Origin: Lachnospiraceae bacterium UBA4260
Lineage (GTDB): Bacteria; Bacillota; Clostridia; Lachnospirales; Lachnospiraceae
Assembly (NCBI GenBank): GCA_002395235.1
Contig: DGWK01000019.1
Location: 55,137-119,136, forward strand
Reading direction: 5' to 3'
DNA: 64,000 nt
Position numbers and translations under genes: made by a program. The notes under the pieces are model-generated. The model saw only the letters and a program-made list of their open reading frames with translations. It did not search any database and was not told the DNA's origin. Shown here in pieces: positions 35,319-43,237 of the stretch (its first letter is position 1; each line of letters starts with the position of its first letter).

Positions 35319-35543
35319 ATGGCAAAAAAGATTTGGACAGATGGAAGTCATATCATCAACGGTCAGGAAGTTTGGGTCGAAGACGGATATGTAACGGGTG
35401 GTTATCTGGAAAGCCCTAACGGTATGGGAGAAATGATGCCCGCGGCGGTTTACAAGGGAAGTAGCCGTTCCGACGAGTGGACTAAGGTTGATAAGGTCAA
35501 GGTTGAGACGTATCGAAAAGGTAATTATCGTCTTTTCCTGTGA
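35319..35543 (+). CDS. Small phage protein, unknown
   Basis: This 74-residue protein beginning MAKKIWTDGSHIINGQEVWV has a very good AAAGGAG site. It is rich in Gly, Trp and charged residues with alternating strands, suggesting a compact beta domain. It shares no family I can name and sits in the cluster of small early genes. Confidence 0.7.
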   Translation: MAKKIWTDGSHIINGQEVWVEDGYVTGGYLESPNGMGEMMPAAVYKGSSRSDEWTKVDKVKVETYRKGNYRLFL

Positions 35544-35619
35544 GAGTATATTCCGAAACAGAATTTTCACTGAACCCGTTTTGGGGTGGAACACTTTGGG
35601 ATTTCGAAAGGATGGAAGC

Positions 35620-35832
35620 GTGACTACAAGAGAGCGTATTGATTGGGTAATGCGTCAGCCTGCGGTGGATACGAGGTACATGTTCGCAATGCGTGAACAT
35701 TTCTGCAAACTGGGGATGACAGCACTTCTTAAATCCGGTCGTGACCCGGAGCAGAAAGCGCCGATAGAGGAAATCGGACGTCTGTACGAGAGATACAGGG
35801 ACGATTGGGAAGAACATTACGATGAACAGTGA
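35620..35832 (+). CDS. Small phage protein, unknown
   Basis: The likely start is GTG 35620, with AAAGGATGG just ahead, giving 70 residues from MTTRERIDWVMRQPAV. It is predicted all-helical and charged. In-frame codons further upstream have no ribosome site and overlap the previous gene. Function unknown. Confidence 0.6.
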   Translation: MTTRERIDWVMRQPAVDTRYMFAMREHFCKLGMTALLKSGRDPEQKAPIEEIGRLYERYRDDWEEHYDEQ

Positions 35833-35894
35833 ACCTGAGGCGTTCTGTAAGTGAGACGCAGGACGCCCATTTTAAAAGTGAAAGGTATGGAGAT

Positions 35895-36428
35895 ATGATT
35901 AAAAAGATTGAGTTTTCCGAGGAAAGTAAAGAGTTGATGGAAATATCCCACGGCGGAGAGCGCGGCAATACGAAGGAAAATGCCAGGGTGGCGGCGGCAG
36001 AGTGGATAAAAAGCCTGAAAGCAGCAGGACTACACGGCAGGGTGTTCATAGACAGATTTAATATAGTGTTGTTTTATCCTGACGACCTGAGCATGGATAC
36101 CCGGCGGAAAGCGGCAGAATGTGCTTCCAAGGTAGAACTCTTCCAGAGCGGCGATGCGGAGTGGATGGTACTCCCAATTTTCTATGTTTTCTATGGCTTC
36201 TATTATGGGCACGGCAAGGTGTGGCAAGATAACATTCCTTACGCGACACTGGAACAGGCGATGGAGAAAGCGGCGGAGATTGCGACAGCGATGGAAGGAT
36301 ACAGACCCGTATATGACCTGGAGGCGTTGACGATATGGGCAGAAGGTATGGAAGGGCGGCTGTCAGGATATGATTTGTGGAGAGAGTTGCGTCGTGCAGG
36401 ATACAAAATCGAATTCAATGAGAAATAA
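35895..36428 (+). CDS. Early phage protein, unknown
   Basis: This 177-residue protein begins MIKKIEFSEESKELMEIS, and AAAGG lies nine bases before the ATG. It combines helical segments with an aromatic stretch (PIFYVFYGFYYGHGKVW near residue 100). That stretch is hydrophobic but broken by charges, so it is probably not a membrane helix. It is the last of the small early genes. Its stop codon lies within the stem of the terminator that follows. Confidence 0.7.
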   Translation: MIKKIEFSEESKELMEISHGGERGNTKENARVAAAEWIKSLKAAGLHGRVFIDRFNIVLFYPDDLSMDTRRKAAECASKVELFQSGDAEWMVLPIFYVFYGFYYGHGKVWQDNIPYATLEQAMEKAAEIATAMEGYRPVYDLEALTIWAEGMEGRLSGYDLWRELRRAGYKIEFNEK

Positions 36429-36455
36429 GGTGTTGGGGGAACACCTTATTTTTTT
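36423..36455 (+). terminator. Terminator closing the early gene cluster
   Basis: AAATAAGGTGTT, loop GGGGG, AACACCTTATTT, then a T-run. The preceding stop codon is part of the stem. Confidence 0.9.
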
Positions 36456-36681
36456 GCGCTTTTTTCCGGGCGGTGGAGTTTTAAAAATCATCCCTCTTAT
36501 AGAAGGCATATATAGCAGGGCACAAAAAGACATGGTTTTCAGGGTAAATTGGGCGGTTTCCGACATAAAAAGTCCATCCGAGATGATTTGCAGTGGTATC
36601 CAAGTATGATGTAAGTCCACTTCATGCAATTTCTGTTTCCGGGCGGCAGATGCGGAAACATGTTCCTGAAACGTCGGCAAA

Positions 36682-36725
36682 ACGTCGTCGATGCGTCGTC
36701 GATGCGTCGTCGATGCGTCGTCGAC
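36682..36725. repeat. Four tandem 11-bp repeats
   Basis: Unit GCGTCGTCGAT in four head-to-tail copies (first and last with one change each). The period equals about one helical turn, so identical faces would be presented to a binding protein. Confidence 0.85.
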
Positions 36726-36903
36726 ATGGTGGGGCGCAGATAACGGGGAAACGCAAAAAATAAAGATTTTATAAATTTTGCGTTTTAGGGCGAACGGTTT
36801 TGGGAAAAATCGGGGATAGTATCAGTGGGGGATATTTGTGTAGATATCCGCCGCGGGCGGAGCGGGGTACCTGGCGGCGGAGATGGGCGGGATATAGAAG
36901 CGT

Positions 36904-36971
36904 GGCGGGCAGTACCGGCGGAGTGAGCATGGCGAACGGAGCCGTGTATACGAGATGACCCGATATGAAAA
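36904..36971. repeat. 68-bp direct repeat, copy 1
   Basis: Begins GGCGGGCAGTACCGGCGGAG and continues through CGTGTATACGAGATGACC. It matches 37118-37185 at all but one base. A shorter third relative (TACGAGACAAACGGATATG) lies near 36,990. Confidence 0.85.
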
Positions 36972-37117
36972 TACGAGCGGAGCCGTGATATACGAGACAA
37001 ACGGATATGAAAAGATGAGAGGGGCGGGATATGAGGGCGTGGCGACCGTGAATTTGGCGTTTTGAGCGGCGTTCCCGGCAGGCAGGGGATTTTACATGGA
37101 GTGCAAGAAACTGGCGC

Positions 37118-37185
37118 GGCGGGCAGTACCGGCGGAGTGAGCATGGCGAACGGAGCCGTGTATACGAGATGACCGGATATGAAAA
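37118..37185. repeat. 68-bp direct repeat, copy 2
   Basis: Second copy, 214 bp downstream of the first, with one mismatch. Short GGCGGGATATGAGG-like motifs are scattered around both copies (about 36,886; 37,023; 37,271). Confidence 0.85.
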
Positions 37186-37388
37186 GATGAGCCGGGCGCA
37201 GAAAAACGCACGGGAAATCGCACGGAAACGCACGAGTGCGATAGTGGCGGGAGCGGGCAGCAGGGAAATGGACGGGATATGAAGGCGTGGCGGGCATGGC
37301 GGCGGCGCCATATATTTATAGCTGAATTATAAATATATGCTTAGGGGGATGAATATGTCTGAATGTGTGTTTTTTTTAATAAATCTAA

Positions 37389-37551
37389 ATTCTATGATAC
37401 TTCTCTTAGAAGTAAAACATTCTAGTTATATGTTTCTAGGATTAATAATTCTAACTATATGTCTCTCAGGAATAAAATATTCTAATTATACGCTTCTTAG
37501 GGATTAATCTGTTTTAATTATACACTTATCAGGAATGAATAATTCTATGTC
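37389..37551. repeat. Iteron-like array of 29-32-bp direct repeats
   Basis: Five copies start near 37389, 37419, 37448, 37479 and 37511, with a partial sixth at 37542. The approximate consensus is ATTCTAATTATA, a short variable part, then CTYAGGAATAAAT. Copies are contiguous, without unique spacers, and the period is close to three helical turns. Confidence 0.8.
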
Positions 37552-37775
37552 CAAATTTCCTCGACGTCCATTTCGCCTTCATGTACTCGACTCCCTGACC
37601 CGCATGCCTTCCGCCCCGCCTTCAGGGGCGGGCGGAGGCAGGCGGTGGGGGTTCTGGACGTAGAGGGTGAGGGAGTGAAACCGGGAGTGTGTTGAATAGT
37701 TACAGGATGTAGAAAACCTAGAAGTTGTGGATGACCTGAGAATGAATGAATTGAAGATGTTGAGAACCCGTAGGT

Positions 37776-37821
37776 GTGCACAAATTTCCGATATAAATTA
37801 GCGTTTCGGAAATCTGTGCAC
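37776..37821. repeat. Palindrome 1 of 3 with conserved loop
   Basis: GTGCACAAATTTCCG and CGGAAATCTGTGCAC pair over 15 positions with one mismatch. The loop contains ATTAGCGTTT. Confidence 0.85.
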
Positions 37822-37841
37822 TTTAAGGAAGGGAATGGGGT

Positions 37842-37886
37842 GTGGACAAATTTATATAATAATTAGCATTTTACAAATTTGTCCAC
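37842..37886. repeat. Palindrome 2 of 3 with compensatory change
   Basis: GTGGACAAATTT and AAATTTGTCCAC form a perfect 12-bp stem; the loop contains ATTAGCATTT. Compared with the other two copies, both arms changed (GTGCAC to GTGGAC and GTCCAC), keeping the pairing. Confidence 0.85.
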
Positions 37887-37906
37887 TCTGAGAGGATGAA
37901 CTGGAT

Positions 37907-37955
37907 GTGCACAAATTCTTAAATTATATAATTAGCGTTTCACAAATTTGTGCAC
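37907..37955. repeat. Palindrome 3 of 3 with conserved loop
   Basis: GTGCACAAATT and AATTTGTGCAC form an 11-bp stem; the loop contains ATTAGCGTTT. The centres of the three palindromes are about 66 bp apart. Confidence 0.85.
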
Positions 37956-38108
37956 TTGAGGTGGACACTTTGGAACAGTAATATTAAGTATGTAAGAATA
38001 GTAATGAGATAAAATTTTTTTTTAAAATATAGAGATTTAATGTTGCAAAGATACATATTTTGTAGTAATATAAAGTATGAAGAACTATACATTGTGAGAG
38101 GTACAGTA

Positions 38109-38498
38109 ATGAAAACATTGAGAGCAAGAAGAAAGGAGTTAGGTCTTACGCAGCCTGAGATGGCGGAGAAAGTCGGTGTCTCTGTAACTGCGCTACGTCA
38201 TTGGGAGCAGGGACACAGGGTTCCGACACTGGCATATCTGCATGCGATTGAACGTGGGTATGAAATTGACATCCATGACATTGCGGATTTTGCGGAGATG
38301 AGACCGGACGCACGCAGAAAGGCTAGCGTCGAGGACATGATAGAACAGCGTAAACGCCGTGAAGAATTTCTTGCGCAGGAGAAAGCACGCAAGGCAGTCG
38401 AGCGCAGAGAGCGCAAGGCACGTAAGGCTATCGAAGCGGCAGAGAAGGCACGCAGGGAAGCGGAGCGTGAGTTAGCACAGATTAAAGGAACAGAGTAA
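38109..38498 (+). CDS. XRE-type HTH protein with a long charged helix
   Basis: This 129-residue protein starts at ATG 38109 with GAGAGG ahead. Residues 1-60 are a helix-turn-helix of the Cro/XRE type (RARRKELGLTQPEMAEKVGV, then VTALRHWEQGHRVP). From about residue 65 the protein is a Lys/Arg/Glu-rich helix, probably coiled coil. It is a likely phage DNA-binding regulator or origin-binding factor. It lies directly after the three palindromes, which are candidate binding sites. It is unlike a typical CI repressor because it lacks a protease/dimerisation domain. Confidence 0.82.
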   Translation: MKTLRARRKELGLTQPEMAEKVGVSVTALRHWEQGHRVPTLAYLHAIERGYEIDIHDIADFAEMRPDARRKASVEDMIEQRKRREEFLAQEKARKAVERRERKARKAIEAAEKARREAERELAQIKGTE

Positions 38499-38524
38499 CA
38501 ATAGTATATGTATTAGGACAACGA

Positions 38525-38736
38525 GGTTGAACCGAAACGACCCGCCGATGAGCGGGCATAAATAATCAGTTCATTAATTTCATAATTCAAAATTACTTAC
38601 ATATCCTACCGGGACAAACCCGGTATCAATTCCATTCAGACTAAGCACACAAGACAATTCACTATCTTATCATCCGGGTTTCTGAAAACCCGTCAGCGGT
38701 GTTCACCGCAACCACGTTTCAAGTCTGATAACGTGG
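38525..38736 (+). ncRNA. Run of small hairpins upstream of the helicase (candidate structured RNA or origin)
   Basis: At least five stems occur in about 200 bases. CCCGC/GCGGG lies at 38541-38556, TACCGGG/CCCGGTA at 38607-38625, and CGGGTTT/AAACCCG at 38675-38692. GCGGTG/CACCGC lies at 38696-38709, and CCACGTT/AACGTGG at 38712-38736. There is no reading frame of note and no T-run after any of them. No known RNA family is recognised. Confidence 0.45.
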
Positions 38737-38800
38737 AAATTCAAATTCTATATTTAGTCGTTTGACTATGATGGTTCAGCCTTCGTCAACGGAGGCGATT

Positions 38801-40372
38801 ATGAAAAAAACAAAAAAAGTAAAGATTGAGCGGTTATTTGGTAGACAGTACCTGTCCGACAAACCTTGTTGGGACGACCCGAAATCCTTCCGCGGGAAGG
38901 TGACGTTGGTGAAAGCCGGGACCGGAAGCGGAAAATCAACGGCGATGTTAAATCTCGCTGAAGACGACGATTATCTGGGGAAGAACGACAAGATGTTATT
39001 CATGACGACCCGCCGCACGGACGCGGCGAAACTGCGTGCAAAGGTCGAAAAATTGAGTCTTACGGCAAAGGTCGATGTCATGACAGTGCAGTCGTTTGAA
39101 GAGGCGATTTCCGTTTATGACATGAGCGGAGCAAAGTATCTGGAACAGTACAAAATAGTTGTGTGTGATGAGTCGCATTATTGGCTGACGGACACGGCGT
39201 TCAGTACATCCTCGATTTTGTCTTATGAAGCGGTCAGGTCGTTTGCAGATGCGATATCTGATACGGACAAGATGTTGTTCTTGATGTCAGCGACGCCGGA
39301 GCGTTTAAACAAGATTTTCCCTGTGAGCCGGAATGTCAGTGGCGATGTCTATACAGACCATATCCGTCAGGTGGTTTTCGTACCCGATGAGGATTACGTG
39401 GCGCAGGCGGCGTTGAACATATCGAGGGCGATACAGAACGGAAAGAAAGGTATCGTCTTTGTACGCAATAAGAATGACATATATAAAATCCTGACAGAAC
39501 TTGGAGCGCAGGCGGAGCGTGTTGAAGTATACACGGCGGAGAAGCGTCCTGAATGTTTAGATAGTGGGGAGTACGAAATTCCTGAGGGGAAGAACGCGAT
39601 TATCGCGACATCCGTTCTCGCATATGGAGTTGATTATAACGATTGGAATATTGAATTCGTTATGACGAATAGCGCAGACCCGGTAGTGGCAGTTCAGGAA
39701 CTGGGCAGGCGCAGATGCTTTGGGGAGAAAGAAGTCGACTATTATGTTTCGGATTTCACGGCAGATTATTTGCTGAGAGCATATCAGACATTCAGGAAAT
39801 ACCTGGCGGAAGCGGAGACGTTCAGCGAGAACCCGGATGAGTTCTTTAAAGCAGGCGGGCATTGGTACGAAGGATTTATCCACAAAAACAGAGCGTTCCG
39901 AGTTAAGCGTCATACGACAACATTGACGACGGATGCGGTATATATGGAAACACTGAGACGTTTTGCAGATTATGCGGTGGAAATCGAGGATGGCACAGAC
40001 AGTTGGGAACACATGGTTCTGAGTCGTTTGGGATTTGACAGCAGAACACCGGCGCCTGTTAAGCCGTATAAAGACATCGTTGCTGAGGATGTAAAGAGTA
40101 TGTTGTCGCAGATGGAAGCGGCAGACGTTCTGACGACGGACGATTGGAAAAAATTGGGCAGAATGCTGAGAGCGAAAAACCGGACAATAAAAGGAAAAGG
40201 CACGGCATATAAGCATGGAGATTACCTTTCTTCACCTAAAAAGATTGACCCGTATATCAGAAATTACGGATATAAGGCAGGCGAACGCGAAAGGAAGCAG
40301 GTCGACGGTAAGCGCATTTCCTATTATCCGCTGATACGTCTTAACGACGCAGAAAGCGAGGGAAAAGAGTAA
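38801..40372 (+). CDS. Phage SF2 DEAD/DEAH-box helicase
   Basis: The start ATG 38801 is preceded by GGAGG at 5 bases and gives 523 residues; two ATG codons at 38768-38773 lack a site. It carries Walker A AGTGSGKST (near residue 40), Walker B CDESHYW, motif III MSATPE and motif VI QELGRRRC. These mark a superfamily 2 helicase resembling the origin-binding or restart helicases of phages. It opens the replication module and probably unwinds DNA at the origin. The run of hairpins directly upstream may be related. Confidence 0.85.
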   Translation: MKKTKKVKIERLFGRQYLSDKPCWDDPKSFRGKVTLVKAGTGSGKSTAMLNLAEDDDYLGKNDKMLFMTTRRTDAAKLRAKVEKLSLTAKVDVMTVQSFEEAISVYDMSGAKYLEQYKIVVCDESHYWLTDTAFSTSSILSYEAVRSFADAISDTDKMLFLMSATPERLNKIFPVSRNVSGDVYTDHIRQVVFVPDEDYVAQAALNISRAIQNGKKGIVFVRNKNDIYKILTELGAQAERVEVYTAEKRPECLDSGEYEIPEGKNAIIATSVLAYGVDYNDWNIEFVMTNSADPVVAVQELGRRRCFGEKEVDYYVSDFTADYLLRAYQTFRKYLAEAETFSENPDEFFKAGGHWYEGFIHKNRAFRVKRHTTTLTTDAVYMETLRRFADYAVEIEDGTDSWEHMVLSRLGFDSRTPAPVKPYKDIVAEDVKSMLSQMEAADVLTTDDWKKLGRMLRAKNRTIKGKGTAYKHGDYLSSPKKIDPYIRNYGYKAGERERKQVDGKRISYYPLIRLNDAESEGKE

Positions 40373-40440
40373 TGAAATTTTTGGCGATTGTATATCTGAT
40401 AGTCTTTCCCTTCCTGTGGTACGAAATGGAAAAAAAGTGA
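40372..40440 (+). CDS. Possible 22-residue membrane peptide
   Basis: ATG 40372 overlaps the helicase stop codon by one base, and its own stop overlaps the next start in the same way. The peptide MKFLAIVYLIVFPFLWYEME plus two Lys is a single hydrophobic helix with a charged C-terminus. The tight nesting between two real genes supports translation, but its size makes it uncertain. Confidence 0.4.
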   Translation: MKFLAIVYLIVFPFLWYEMEKK

Positions 40441-41012
40441 TGATGGACGCAGAGAAAGCGGAGCGGGATTTACTGGAAGAATGGCGGCTGCTGCACGCGG
40501 AGATAGATGCGGCGGTCGCCCGGATGGCGGCAGAAGCGGAACAAGACAGGCGAAAAGTATCAGGGGAAGGGAAGCGAAGCAGTATGAAAGAAATAGAGTT
40601 TGTAGTTTACGGCAGACCGAAGGGGAAAGGCAGACCGCGTTTCACAATGGATGGTCACGCATATACGCCTCAGGCGACGAAAGCATATGAAAAGGAAATC
40701 CGGCAGGCGTTCCGGGCAGCGGGCGGCACGTCCTTTGGAAGCGTTCCGGTGGCGGTCGAAATTGTAGCATACTACCCGGTTCCGAAGTCAGCAAAGAAAT
40801 CGGACAAGGAAGCTATGGCGGCGGGCATGGTCGTTCCGATGGTGAAACCGGATATCGACAATGTTTTGAAAGCGGTCTTGGATGGCATTCAGGGCGACGA
40901 CGGAGCGTTTCATGATGATGCTCAGGTGGTAAGTATCCGGGCAGAGAAAAGGTATGACAGAATTGGAGCGGAAGGAGCGGTCGTGGTTCGGATAAGAGAT
41001 GTATCACCGTGA
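40440..41012 (+). CDS. rusA: RusA-family Holliday junction resolvase
   Basis: This 190-residue protein has a RusA core starting about residue 49 (IEFVVYGRPKGKGRPRF). The conserved metal-binding acidic residues lie in KPDIDNVLKAVLDGI and DDAQVV. It cleaves four-way junctions during phage replication. The first 48 residues are an unusual charged helical extension; an internal ATG at 40584 would give a standard-length RusA of about 142 residues. The start overlaps the preceding small peptide by one base. Confidence 0.88.
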   Translation: MMDAEKAERDLLEEWRLLHAEIDAAVARMAAEAEQDRRKVSGEGKRSSMKEIEFVVYGRPKGKGRPRFTMDGHAYTPQATKAYEKEIRQAFRAAGGTSFGSVPVAVEIVAYYPVPKSAKKSDKEAMAAGMVVPMVKPDIDNVLKAVLDGIQGDDGAFHDDAQVVSIRAEKRYDRIGAEGAVVVRIRDVSP

Positions 41013-41031
41013 AAAATTTTTAAAAAAAATA

Positions 41032-41097
41032 TCAAAATAAGGCGATATTTCCCTAGAAATTTTTTCCGGGGAGACGGGAGCGGGTAAGTTACCAGTA
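41032..41097. promoter_or_regulatory. Bipartite conserved intergenic element, copy 2
   Basis: TCAAAA (41032), GATATTTCCCTAGAAATT (41044-41061, identical to copy 1) and CGGGTAAGTTACCAGTA (41081-41097, one change). The spacings are exactly those of the copy at 34710-34775, although the bases between blocks differ. It lies in the 228-bp spacer before the DnaB-like gene. Confidence 0.65.
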
Positions 41098-41240
41098 TAG
41101 AAATAAGAATTGAGGGTCATATCGGAGAGCGATTGGGGTGCGAAACCCGATGACCTATTTCCTGAGACAGGTGAGAGCGTCGAGGGAGCATACGAAATAG
41201 AAATAAGTATAAGTATGTAAGAAAAGGAGATGTTTATATC

Positions 41241-43217
41241 ATGGCAGGTTATAAGAAAATTGATTTTGATGAAAAGGGACAGAGGGATGTTGTCCTGAAT
41301 GCACTTTGCGGGAATTCTAGGGTATATGCGGTGACGACATGGCAGATGCAGTCGCAGTATCGTATCGCGGTAATGACGCGTGAAGAAATTGACAAATGGA
41401 CGGGCGATGACCTGATGTTGGTTCCTGTAACGCTCTCGGATAAACAGGAAGCGACAGGGAAGCAATTTGTGGATATTAGTCAGATTTCGTTCGAGGACAC
41501 GACGGCGGTTTCCTTTACTTTCGAGGGAAAATGTGGGGCGGACGTTACAGTGTCGTTGGCAGGCGTGGGGTTCCGTGACCCAGCGATATTCACGGCGGGC
41601 GGCGGAGCACAGACTATTGTTTACAGATTGAAACGCGGCGGCGGAGCGCAGGCGGTTCTGAACATGGCACAGCAGGCGACGATTGTTATCAGACGGTATT
41701 TCCCGGGAGTGCGCGGATGTATGCCGGTCGTACCAATTCCGAAGGTGAAACATGGAGTTGAGTACAAGTTCGCACCGGCGCAGTGGACGGAGAATTCCGC
41801 GGGTATTCTGTCCAGTATATCGACAGTATGTGGATTGAAGTCCATGAAGCCTGCGGCTTGGAATTATCAGGACGAATTCTTTCCGGTTCCCGAGCATGAA
41901 GTTTTTAAATCGTGGAAGAAAGTGCAGACCGGAAGCCTCGTGCGTATGTGCGACGGAGACGCGAAAAATCCCAAATACGTGGTCTTCGATACGGAAACGG
42001 CGCAGGCAGGAATGTGGGCGCAGGACTTCGAAGCGTTCATGATGAGGATGTATTATCAGTCGTTACATCCTGTGACGCAACCCGCGCCGTCCAGGCTGGG
42101 CGCGGAGAAGCGTCCGCAGAGGGTTTTGGAGATTGACGACATATGGGAAACGAAGAAGTCAAGACCGAAAAAAAAGAAAATTCCGACGGGGATTGGATAC
42201 ATAGACAAAAATTTTAGCGGGATTCCTGAGGCCGGGTTAAGTGTTTTCACAGGAATTCCGGGTGGCGGAAAGTCGACTATTGTATCGCAGATAATCCTGA
42301 ATGTGATTGAGATGGGATACAAGGTTGTCCTGTTTTCCGGTGAAATGGATGATACGTCAATTTTCGACGCTATGGCGAACCAAGCGGCAGGACGCGATAA
42401 TCTGCGCAAAGGCGACAGTGAACTGGGTTCGTGGGATTGTGACCCGGACGTTGAACACAGAATTAAGGATTGGCTACGCGGCAGATTGGGTGTTTACAAT
42501 AACGAGTGGGATTTTGATTTCCACGAGGTGTTACAGTTTTGCTTGGAAGATTGCAAAAAGCGTGGAGCGCAAATACTGGTTCTGGACAACCTTATGATGT
42601 TGACCGTGCAGGGTATCCGCGACCCGCTTGAAAAACAGAAATATATTGTACAAAAACTGAAAAGCACGGCGGCATCCACAGGATTGTCAATTTGGTTGGT
42701 TGCGCACAGTAAGAAAAGTGGTGGAAGATTGCTGACACTGGATGACATACTGGGTGCATCGGAGATAGCAAATCTGTGCGATGATATTTTTGCAGTGTAC
42801 AAAGCGAGCCACGTATTCAAAAAAGCGTACCTCGACGAGTACGGCGTGAAAGTCGGAGACGACAAAGATGTTGACCCGGATATCTTTTTCTCGAAAAGTT
42901 TTGGTCAGGAAAAGAAAACGCAGTATGGTAACGAAATTTCCCTTCCTACGAATATCATTTCGGTCTTGAAAGCGCGTTATGACATGATGCGTGAAACGAC
43001 GTTTTCCGGTCTGTATTTCGAAATCGGAAGCAAACGTCTGTTGGATTATGATGGACAGCAGATACAGTACGGATGGCAGACGAAGACCCGCCCGCCGGTA
43101 TATACGAAGAGTTTTATACCCATGGGCACGGCGACGGCGAAAGAGGTGGAAACGGAAACGGTTGACATACAGTCGGATGGACGTGATGCGTTCCTTGACC
43201 TTCCGACAGGGGATTAA
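41241..43217 (+). CDS. DnaB-type replicative helicase with unrecognised N-terminal region
   Basis: In this 658-residue protein, residues about 310-560 form a RecA-like hexameric helicase domain. Walker A is GIPGGGKST near 340, Walker B is ILVLDNLMM, and VAHSKK is an arginine-finger/sensor region, as in DnaB, Twinkle and T7 gp4. The first 280 residues contain scattered Cys but no recognisable zinc-binding primase or Toprim signature. It may be an unusual primase domain or a loader-binding region. It is the main replication helicase of the phage. Confidence 0.82.
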   Translation: MAGYKKIDFDEKGQRDVVLNALCGNSRVYAVTTWQMQSQYRIAVMTREEIDKWTGDDLMLVPVTLSDKQEATGKQFVDISQISFEDTTAVSFTFEGKCGADVTVSLAGVGFRDPAIFTAGGGAQTIVYRLKRGGGAQAVLNMAQQATIVIRRYFPGVRGCMPVVPIPKVKHGVEYKFAPAQWTENSAGILSSISTVCGLKSMKPAAWNYQDEFFPVPEHEVFKSWKKVQTGSLVRMCDGDAKNPKYVVFDTETAQAGMWAQDFEAFMMRMYYQSLHPVTQPAPSRLGAEKRPQRVLEIDDIWETKKSRPKKKKIPTGIGYIDKNFSGIPEAGLSVFTGIPGGGKSTIVSQIILNVIEMGYKVVLFSGEMDDTSIFDAMANQAAGRDNLRKGDSELGSWDCDPDVEHRIKDWLRGRLGVYNNEWDFDFHEVLQFCLEDCKKRGAQILVLDNLMMLTVQGIRDPLEKQKYIVQKLKSTAASTGLSIWLVAHSKKSGGRLLTLDDILGASEIANLCDDIFAVYKASHVFKKAYLDEYGVKVGDDKDVDPDIFFSKSFGQEKKTQYGNEISLPTNIISVLKARYDMMRETTFSGLYFEIGSKRLLDYDGQQIQYGWQTKTRPPVYTKSFIPMGTATAKEVETETVDIQSDGRDAFLDLPTGD

Positions 43218-43237
43218 ATAGAGAGCGAGGTGAGAAC

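Larger units (their letters stand above)
36456..38108. other. Gene-free, repeat-dense stretch of the prophage
   Basis: No supported gene occurs in 1.65 kb. It contains, in order, an 11-bp tandem repeat, a GC-rich mosaic of direct repeats, an AT-rich iteron-like array and three evenly spaced palindromes. This concentration fits an origin, partition or operator region. Two long minus-strand frames inside it are treated as artefacts. Confidence 0.6.

Noticed and set aside
36769..37311. Two overlapping minus-strand frames (about 170-180 codons each) in the repeat-rich region
   Set aside because: Both frames are open at once because of the repeated GC-rich units; products are Pro/Arg/Ser-rich without domains or ribosome sites.
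37389..37551. CRISPR array
   Set aside because: Repeats are contiguous and diverge from each other; there are no unique spacers and no cas genes.
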